A stretch of DNA of 36,315 nucleotides from CALMFQ01 sp964495595 (GTDB lineage Bacteria; Pseudomonadota; Gammaproteobacteria; Burkholderiales; SCOH01), in NCBI GenBank assembly GCA_964495595.1, contig CAZBWH010000025.1:1-36315 (forward strand), given 5' to 3'. Position numbers and translations under genes: made by a program. Positions 32,401 to 36,315 of this stretch are shown here, piece by piece. Within the stretch, counting starts at the first letter, position 1. Each line of letters begins with the position of its first letter. The notes below the pieces were generated by a model. The model was not told where the DNA came from. It saw only the letters and a list, made by a program, of their open reading frames with translations, and ran no database searches.

Positions 32401-33297
32401 CTCGATGGCAACCTCAAGGCGGATAGCGGGTTTTTCCGTTTTACCGGCGGGGGCGTGCCGTCCTTGTCAGACGATGTGCTGATCACCGGACGCCATGCCC
32501 GCCGGCAGAAGGCGCAGCAGACTTTGCCGCTATCGCTATCGCTGGTGCTGGACCTGGATCTGGGCGAACAGCTTCGCTTCGAGGGCTGGGGAATCCAGAC
32601 GATGTTGTCCGGTGCGGTTCGGGTGAGGGCGCTGCCGGGTCAGCCTTTGCACATCGCGGGCGCCGTCCATTCATCCGATGGGCGTTACGCAGCGTATGGC
32701 CAGGATCTGGCTATTACGCAAGGCGTGCTGGCGTTTCAGGGGCCGCTGGATAACCCGGCCCTGGACGTCATTGCCATCCGCGAACATCTGCCGGTCCAGC
32801 CAGGCGTTCACCTGACCGGATCGCTGCAGGCTCCACGACTGGCGTTGATTGCCGATGCCGACATACCAGAACATGACAAGCTTTCCTGGTTGATTCTGGG
32901 GCGGCCTTCTGCCGAGGCCGGGCAGCAAAAGGCCGATGCCGATTTGCTGATTGCCGCCGCCAGTGCCCTGCTGTCACGCGATCAGTCATTCAACATGCGC
33001 CAGCAACTGACCTCAAAGCTGGGAATCGACGAGATTGGCCTGCGGTCCCGCAGTACCGATACCAATGGATCAACCGCGCCCGCCGGCTCATCCAGTAGCG
33101 CGGCTGGCGCCACGCAACAGGTGGTGGCAATCGGTAAACGGCTGTCGGATCGGGCATATCTGGTGTACGAGCAAGGAGTGGATGCCGCCAGTGCCGCCGT
33201 GAAACTGACTTACCGTATGTCGCGTAGCTGGTCTGTCATTGCCAGGGCTGGCCAGGAGAGCCAGCTGGATCTGTTCTGGAATATCTGGTTCGACTGA
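29440..33297 (+). CDS. tamB: TamB, inner-membrane AsmA-like/DUF490 component of the TAM complex
   Basis: The 1285-residue length fits TamB (about 1260 in E. coli). One N-terminal membrane helix (about residues 13-35, WWLVGWLMTLLLLLGSLAAL) anchors it. The rest is a long repetitive beta-rich region, the taco-shaped lipid channel typical of AsmA-like proteins. The conserved DUF490 domain fills about 950-1285 and ends QLDLFWNIWFD. TamB bridges the inner membrane and TamA, and is implicated in outer-membrane protein assembly and phospholipid transport. A Ser/Ala/Gly-rich insert (about 1205-1228) lies in the C-terminal domain. ATG 29440 overlaps the tamA stop by one base. Only six bases separate its end from the converging DUF3422 gene, with no terminator visible. 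Confidence 0.95.
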   Translation: MAGWRNPSGRTRWWLVGWLMTLLLLLGSLAALQTRPGVDWLVRTVIGLSGGQIQLGRWEGEWLRDVRVFDLRLAAGKTWIHVDRVRLRWAPRQLLNQRLQLHLLQLGTIAVVSGSDDQPPRLPASLRLPIEVQVERFECDAVLLHRPSVRLQAIAGRASADGHRYRLELERLHSPWGRVQGRAALAMQAPFVLDAHVSGDLGWQGKAVRAALHLDGQLDRLHLRLQGSGQGAPAFQAQAVLFPFAASPAGYLPDLTLQATGVDLAYWLPDAPSTALTLRVTGRPDPAKADSLRIGFGMVNQRPAAIDANGVPLRSLAGVASLHGAAIELHSVQAETPRGRLLASGRIHPSALDVRVQIDQVDLQPIHGRLLPTRLQGAISLSGSPARPRVRGSVRDPRLGVELDVSLLRLAPARARVHRLVLRANGAEASLQGHADLAGSQTFDLEAGFQRFDPARLGRFPAARLNGQIRARGSWLPRPQGTLQWVLNDSMLHQQPLQAQGRLALSGQRLSQADVDLQWGLNRLQLAGSFGLPADRLQLALSAPDLAVLGSGWQGQAQASLELGGAFRAPSVGGTAALDRLATPFALAVRQLSVRAQWPGDGQSSASLQLQATGLQAAGLHLHTATASVLGTLGQHQLHAGLESVWQGKSLAMQLQASGGWQPDTGWQGRLTQWQADGALDARLLHPVGVMLSPRHLLLEPAIVSVAGGVLRLEQTDIHAGRIALQGALRGMALAPWLGWLPAAEQQIQTDMTVDADWSLTYADGWNGRARLSHASGDLRVLRPDDSGAPLTLPLQLKGAQVEIVAEPARWSARAELRMQDFGIASAQADIWPAGGDLLPAAGSVVTASAQLDMPSVRWIGPLLSPQLALGGQLAVQMAASGTFGQLAWSGGLSADRVSVHNPDWGVRYDDGVVRASLTRVGLYISECQLRSGNGSLAAQGELLFGEQTTAARLEVQARQFAAVYRPDLQLVVSGNSLARLTDGRVTLDGNLKADSGFFRFTGGGVPSLSDDVLITGRHARRQKAQQTLPLSLSLVLDLDLGEQLRFEGWGIQTMLSGAVRVRALPGQPLHIAGAVHSSDGRYAAYGQDLAITQGVLAFQGPLDNPALDVIAIREHLPVQPGVHLTGSLQAPRLALIADADIPEHDKLSWLILGRPSAEAGQQKADADLLIAAASALLSRDQSFNMRQQLTSKLGIDEIGLRSRSTDTNGSTAPAGSSSSAAGATQQVVAIGKRLSDRAYLVYEQGVDAASAAVKLTYRMSRSWSVIARAGQESQLDLFWNIWFD

Positions 33298-33303
33298 CGA
33301 GGA

Positions 33304-34596
33304 TCATGAGTGTCCCATTTCCCGTGCCACGACCAGACGCATCTTGCGCACTCCGTACCAGACCGAGGCCGCAATCAGGGGGATAGCGACCCCGGTTGCC
33401 AACTCTGCATTGATCGTCACGCCGGCCGTTTTCAATGCTTTGGCCAAGTATCCGACCAGGCCGGCAGAATAATAAGTGATCGCGGCAACCGAAAGCCCTT
33501 CCACCGTTTCCTGAAGCCGTAGCTGCAGTTGCGAGCGCTTGTTCATTTGTTCCAGCAGTTGCTGGTTTTGCTGCTCGCGGGTGATGTCAACCCGGGTCCG
33601 CAGCAGATCCGACGCCCGGTCAACCCGTTCGGCCAGCATCTGCTGGCGGCGGGATATCGAATCACAGGTGTCCATCGCCGGAGTCAGCCGACGCTCCATG
33701 AATTCCCTGAATGGCTGCATGCCTTGCATCCGTGATTCGCGTAGCTCGTTGATCCGTCGCTCGACAATCGAGTAATAAGCATGAGCAGCGCTGAACCGGT
33801 AGTCCGATGCAGAAAGCGAGGCCTCGATCTTGGCCGCCAGCTTGGTCAAGCGATCGAGCAGGCCGGGCTCGTCTTCCTGTGCTGCATTGGCCATCAACCG
33901 GGTAATCTCGGCCAGCTCGGCGTCGGCCGTGGATAGCAGGGGGGAGAGCTCCTTGGCCAGCGGCAGCGCCAGAAAGGCCAACATCCGGTAAGTGTCGATT
34001 TCGAACAGCCGTTGCAGCATCCGCCCGGCCTGGCGTGCGCCTAGATGGCTATCGCTGATCAGAAACCGCGAGAACCCGTCAGCATGAATGCGAAAATCGG
34101 TAAACGCCGCGCCAGCACCGTCACCTATCCGGGCGCCGATCAGATCGTTGCCCCGGAAATACTCGGTGGCAATCTCGTCGATCGACGCAGGCAACAGGCG
34201 CTGCAGCTCAACGCCAGCATGGGCAGCCGCCAGCAAGGGGCCCGGTATCGCTTTTAGCCAATCCTCCGGCACATGCAATAGCGCCGGCTCGCCAAACGCG
34301 TCACGGAATTCTCCATGACGCGTAAAGGTCAGACTGGTGAATTCCGAATGACGGGCCCATTTGCAGCGAAAGGCACCGAAATCGGCCGCAAAATGGTTGA
34401 CTCCCCGTTTCGGTGGTGCGACATCGTAGCGTTCGCACAATGACTGCAGCCATTGATAATCCGCATCGGCGCTGACATCCTGGTTCAGATAAGCCAGATA
34501 GGAGAGCCGGGTCGGGCTGCAGATGGCATCGAATGGCCGGGCATGCGCTTCATTGTTGAGGGCGATTCGCTGTGGATGATTGTCGAAACACGGCAT
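33304..34596 (-). CDS. DUF3422 family membrane-associated protein
   Basis: The N-terminus HPQRIALNNEAHARPF and the overall build match DUF3422, proteins of unknown function widespread in beta- and alphaproteobacteria. The 430-residue protein has a globular N-terminal part, a long helical, partly coiled-coil region (about 230-370, e.g. ISRRQQMLAERVDRASDLLRTR), and two hydrophobic segments near the C-terminus (about 363-385 and 395-415). The helical-then-membrane end resembles divalent-cation-channel-like topologies, but this is speculation. I start at ATG 34594-34596, which gives a normal family N-terminus. A GTG at 34632 adds 12 residues, and neither has a good ribosome site. It converges with tamB and is divergent from coaD. 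Confidence 0.85.
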   Translation of the reverse strand: MPCFDNHPQRIALNNEAHARPFDAICSPTRLSYLAYLNQDVSADADYQWLQSLCERYDVAPPKRGVNHFAADFGAFRCKWARHSEFTSLTFTRHGEFRDAFGEPALLHVPEDWLKAIPGPLLAAAHAGVELQRLLPASIDEIATEYFRGNDLIGARIGDGAGAAFTDFRIHADGFSRFLISDSHLGARQAGRMLQRLFEIDTYRMLAFLALPLAKELSPLLSTADAELAEITRLMANAAQEDEPGLLDRLTKLAAKIEASLSASDYRFSAAHAYYSIVERRINELRESRMQGMQPFREFMERRLTPAMDTCDSISRRQQMLAERVDRASDLLRTRVDITREQQNQQLLEQMNKRSQLQLRLQETVEGLSVAAITYYSAGLVGYLAKALKTAGVTINAELATGVAIPLIAASVWYGVRKMRLVVAREMGHS

Positions 34597-34731
34597 GGGC
34601 TTGGCTGGCTGCTCTTGAGCCCGCAAGTTCACCAGCTTGTGCCGCTTCGGTCAACCCGCGCCTCACATGCTGCCGGACGATTTGGCGTAAACTGGCACCC
34701 CAACCCATGATCGAACCCTTTGGAGCGTACT

Positions 34732-35232
34732 ATGAAACGAGCCGTCTATGCCGGCAGCTTCGACCCGGTCACGCTTGGCCACTTGTGGATGATCGAGCAA
34801 GGCGTCAAGCTGTTCGACGAACTGATCGTCGCCATCGGCGAAAACCCCGACAAGCGGTACACCTTCCGTTGTTCCGAGCGTGTGGACATGCTGCGTGACA
34901 GCACTGGCAATCTGCCACATCTGCGGGTGGAGTCATTCGAGAATCAGTTTCTAGTCAATTACGCTCGTTCGATCGGTGCCAATTACATTCTGCGTGGCGT
35001 TCGCACCGCAAGTGACTACGAATTCGAGCGCACCATGCGCTACATCAACGGTGATCTGGTCAGCGAGATCGAAACCGTGCTGTTGATCCCGCCACGTGAA
35101 ATCGCTGAAGTCAGCTCCACCATGGTGAAGGGGTTGGTCGGCCCTTCCGGTTGGCAGGATGTCGTGCGCAAGTATGTGCCCACGCCGGTCTATCAGCGTT
35201 TACTGGCAAGCGCAGGAGCGGATCATGGCTGA
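34732..35232 (+). CDS. coaD: Phosphopantetheine adenylyltransferase
   Basis: CoaD transfers AMP to 4'-phosphopantetheine, the fourth step of coenzyme A synthesis. The 166-residue length is typical. The N-terminus AVYAGSFDPVTLGHL carries the nucleotidyltransferase T-x-G-H motif (14-17). Further landmarks are GENPDKRYTF, NYARSIGANYILRGVRTASDYEFE and the ISSTxVR-type motif as VSSTMVKGL. ATG 34732 is preceded by GGAG at six bases; a TTG four codons upstream is disfavoured. Its end overlaps the rlmK start by eight bases, with the rlmK AGGAG inside coaD, so the two are coupled. Confidence 0.97.
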   Translation: MKRAVYAGSFDPVTLGHLWMIEQGVKLFDELIVAIGENPDKRYTFRCSERVDMLRDSTGNLPHLRVESFENQFLVNYARSIGANYILRGVRTASDYEFERTMRYINGDLVSEIETVLLIPPREIAEVSSTMVKGLVGPSGWQDVVRKYVPTPVYQRLLASAGADHG

Positions 35233-36202
35233 CGTCAGTGCCTTTGCCAACCGTCTGCGCAAAAATGCCCGGCACTGGGCCAAATGGGCGCGCCGAAACG
35301 CTATCAGCTGTTATCGCTTATATGATCGGGATGTGCCAGAGTTTCCGTTTGTCATTGATCGCTATGGCGACCAACTGCACCTGCAGGAAGTCGATACTGG
35401 CTGGCAAATCGACCAGGATGCCTATATCGACTGGCTGGCCAGGGTCAGCGCCACGGTCGCTGACCTGCTGCAACTGCCTGATGATGCCATTCATCTCAAG
35501 CGTCGCCGCCGGCAGAGAGGACAGGATCAGTATGAAAAACTGGAAGCCGATGGATGCGAGCATGTGGTCGAGGAGGGGGGCTTGCGTTTCATCATCAACC
35601 TCGATCGTTATCTGGATGTCGGCCTGTTTCTTGATCATCGCCAGACTCGCGCCATGGTCCGTGCCGAAGCGGCGGGCAAGCGATTCCTGAACCTGTTTGC
35701 CTATACCGGCAGTTTTTCGGTCTATGCCGCACATGGCGGCGCCGCATCGACGGTTACTGTCGATATGTCCAACACCTATCAGGACTGGGCAAGACGCAAT
35801 CTGGAGCTGAATGGCCTGAATGACCCATGGCACCGGCTGGTCCGGGCCGACGTATTCCGCTTTCTGGATGAAGCGCTCGTCGCGGGGGAGCAATACGATC
35901 TGATTGTGATGGATCCGCCCAGCTTTTCCAATTCAAGCAAGATGCAGGGGGTGCTCGATGTTCAGCAAGATCATCTCACGCTGGTTTGCCAGTGCATGTC
36001 CTTGCTGAGCCCGTGCGGCACACTCTATTTTTCCAATAATCTGCGAAGCTTCAGTCTGGATGAGCGGATTCCGGAACTGTATGAAACACAAGAAATATCC
36101 GACAAAACTATCCCCGATGATTTTCGTAACAAGAAAATACATCGGTGCTGGAAGATAGGCCATCGTCCGTCAGACATGAAAAAACAAGCAAAAACCGTTT
36201 GA
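35225..36202 (+). CDS. rlmK: 23S rRNA m7G2069 methyltransferase RlmK (stand-alone)
   Basis: The 325-residue protein aligns with the C-terminal half of E. coli RlmKL, which makes m7G2069 in 23S rRNA. Shared segments are FANRLRKNARHWAKWAR, CYRLYDRDVPEF, LKRRRRQRGQDQYEKL, YLDVGLFLDHRQTR, the SAM motif FLNLFAYTGSFSVYAA, VDMSNTYQDWARRN and catalytic-loop MDPPSFSNS. FSNNLRSF and IHRCWKI lie near the end. The RlmL half (m2G2445) is absent here, so the fused gammaproteobacterial enzyme is encoded separately in this organism. ATG 35225 has AGGAG six bases upstream; the frame is open earlier but overlaps coaD. The TGA stop is embedded in the -35 box of the tRNA promoter. Confidence 0.92.
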   Translation: MADVSAFANRLRKNARHWAKWARRNAISCYRLYDRDVPEFPFVIDRYGDQLHLQEVDTGWQIDQDAYIDWLARVSATVADLLQLPDDAIHLKRRRRQRGQDQYEKLEADGCEHVVEEGGLRFIINLDRYLDVGLFLDHRQTRAMVRAEAAGKRFLNLFAYTGSFSVYAAHGGAASTVTVDMSNTYQDWARRNLELNGLNDPWHRLVRADVFRFLDEALVAGEQYDLIVMDPPSFSNSSKMQGVLDVQQDHLTLVCQCMSLLSPCGTLYFSNNLRSFSLDERIPELYETQEISDKTIPDDFRNKKIHRCWKIGHRPSDMKKQAKTV

Positions 36203-36227
36203 CAGTGGCGGTTCATTTGCTCATAAT
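36199..36227 (+). promoter_or_regulatory. Sigma-70 promoter of tRNA-Tyr
   Basis: A consensus TTGACA (36199-36204), exactly 17 bases, then CATAAT (36222-36227). The -35 box overlaps the rlmK stop codon. The next bases, GCGCGGC, form a GC-rich discriminator of the kind seen at stringently controlled stable-RNA promoters. Confidence 0.88.
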
Positions 36228-36241
36228 GCGCGGCTCATTCA

Positions 36242-36315
36242 GGAGGGATTCCCGAGCGGTCAAAGGGATCAGACTGTAAATCTGACGGCTCTGCCTTCGA
36301 AGGTTCGAATCCTTC
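36242..36315 (+). tRNA. tRNA-Tyr (anticodon GTA), cut by the window end
   Basis: From GGAGGGATT the sequence follows bacterial tRNA-Tyr: D-arm CCCGAGCGGT, anticodon stem TCAGA/TCTGA with loop CTGTAAA and anticodon GTA at 36276-36278. A long class II variable arm follows, then the T-arm with GGTTCGAATCC. The 3' acceptor strand lies beyond base 36315. Transcription probably starts only a few bases upstream. Confidence 0.95.

Noticed and set aside
1..36315. CRISPR arrays, prophage, integrons or toxin-antitoxin pairs
   Set aside because: No regularly spaced repeats, integrase, transposase or phage genes were found on either strand; gene content is chromosomal core and envelope functions.

Overview
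The window is a GC-rich, gene-dense piece of a proteobacterial chromosome, most likely a betaproteobacterium close to the Neisseriales/Chromobacteriaceae. The basis is the lone rnfB-like gene next to nth, free-standing rlmK instead of a fused rlmKL, DUF1841 and DUF3422 genes, separate aceA and aceB, and a PhoQ-like kinase. This placement is inference. I see no IS element, prophage, CRISPR array or toxin-antitoxin pair. It is a draft assembly: a 10-N gap at 6371-6380 breaks a histidine kinase gene, and a separate frameshift breaks a ferredoxin-reductase gene near 8510.

Layout. 1-4023 (minus strand): pyrD, rnfB-like and nth form a tight housekeeping run, followed by a FIST-domain gene overlapping a DUF1841 gene. 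4221-7207 (plus): a glycine-zipper envelope protein, then a PepSY protein, an OmpR-type regulator and a PhoQ-like kinase joined by stop/start overlaps. 7266-8141 (minus): a nucleotide-sugar-epimerase-like SDR. 8178-10572 (plus): a frameshifted ferredoxin/flavin reductase coupled to a GlcD-type FAD dehydrogenase. 10691-12649: a secreted reprolysin-like metalloprotease with a duplicated N-terminal domain. 12768-14507: a GT4 glycosyltransferase and a PAP2 phosphatase. 14788-16906: three tandem secreted paralogues sharing a mature N-terminal G-[QR]-D-G-L motif, the least explained part of the window. 16983-17747 (minus): a YcgR/PilZ protein. 17840-20855 (minus): malate synthase and isocitrate lyase, i.e. 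the glyoxylate shunt, with a strong promoter, an operator-like dyad and a long structured leader.

21265-25089 (plus): grpE-dnaK-dnaJ behind a sigma-32-like promoter. 25257-26081 (minus): an HDOD protein. 26450-33297 (plus): a KAS III-like ketoacyl synthase, then TamA and TamB, the outer-membrane/inter-membrane TAM complex. 33304-34596 (minus): DUF3422. 34732-36202 (plus): coaD overlapping rlmK. The window ends inside a tRNA-Tyr gene whose sigma-70 promoter overlaps the rlmK stop codon.

Most of the window is core metabolism, envelope biogenesis and stress response. The points most worth follow-up are the G-[QR]-D-G-L triplet, the aceA regulatory region, the duplicated protease propeptide, and the two broken genes, at least one of which is an assembly artefact.
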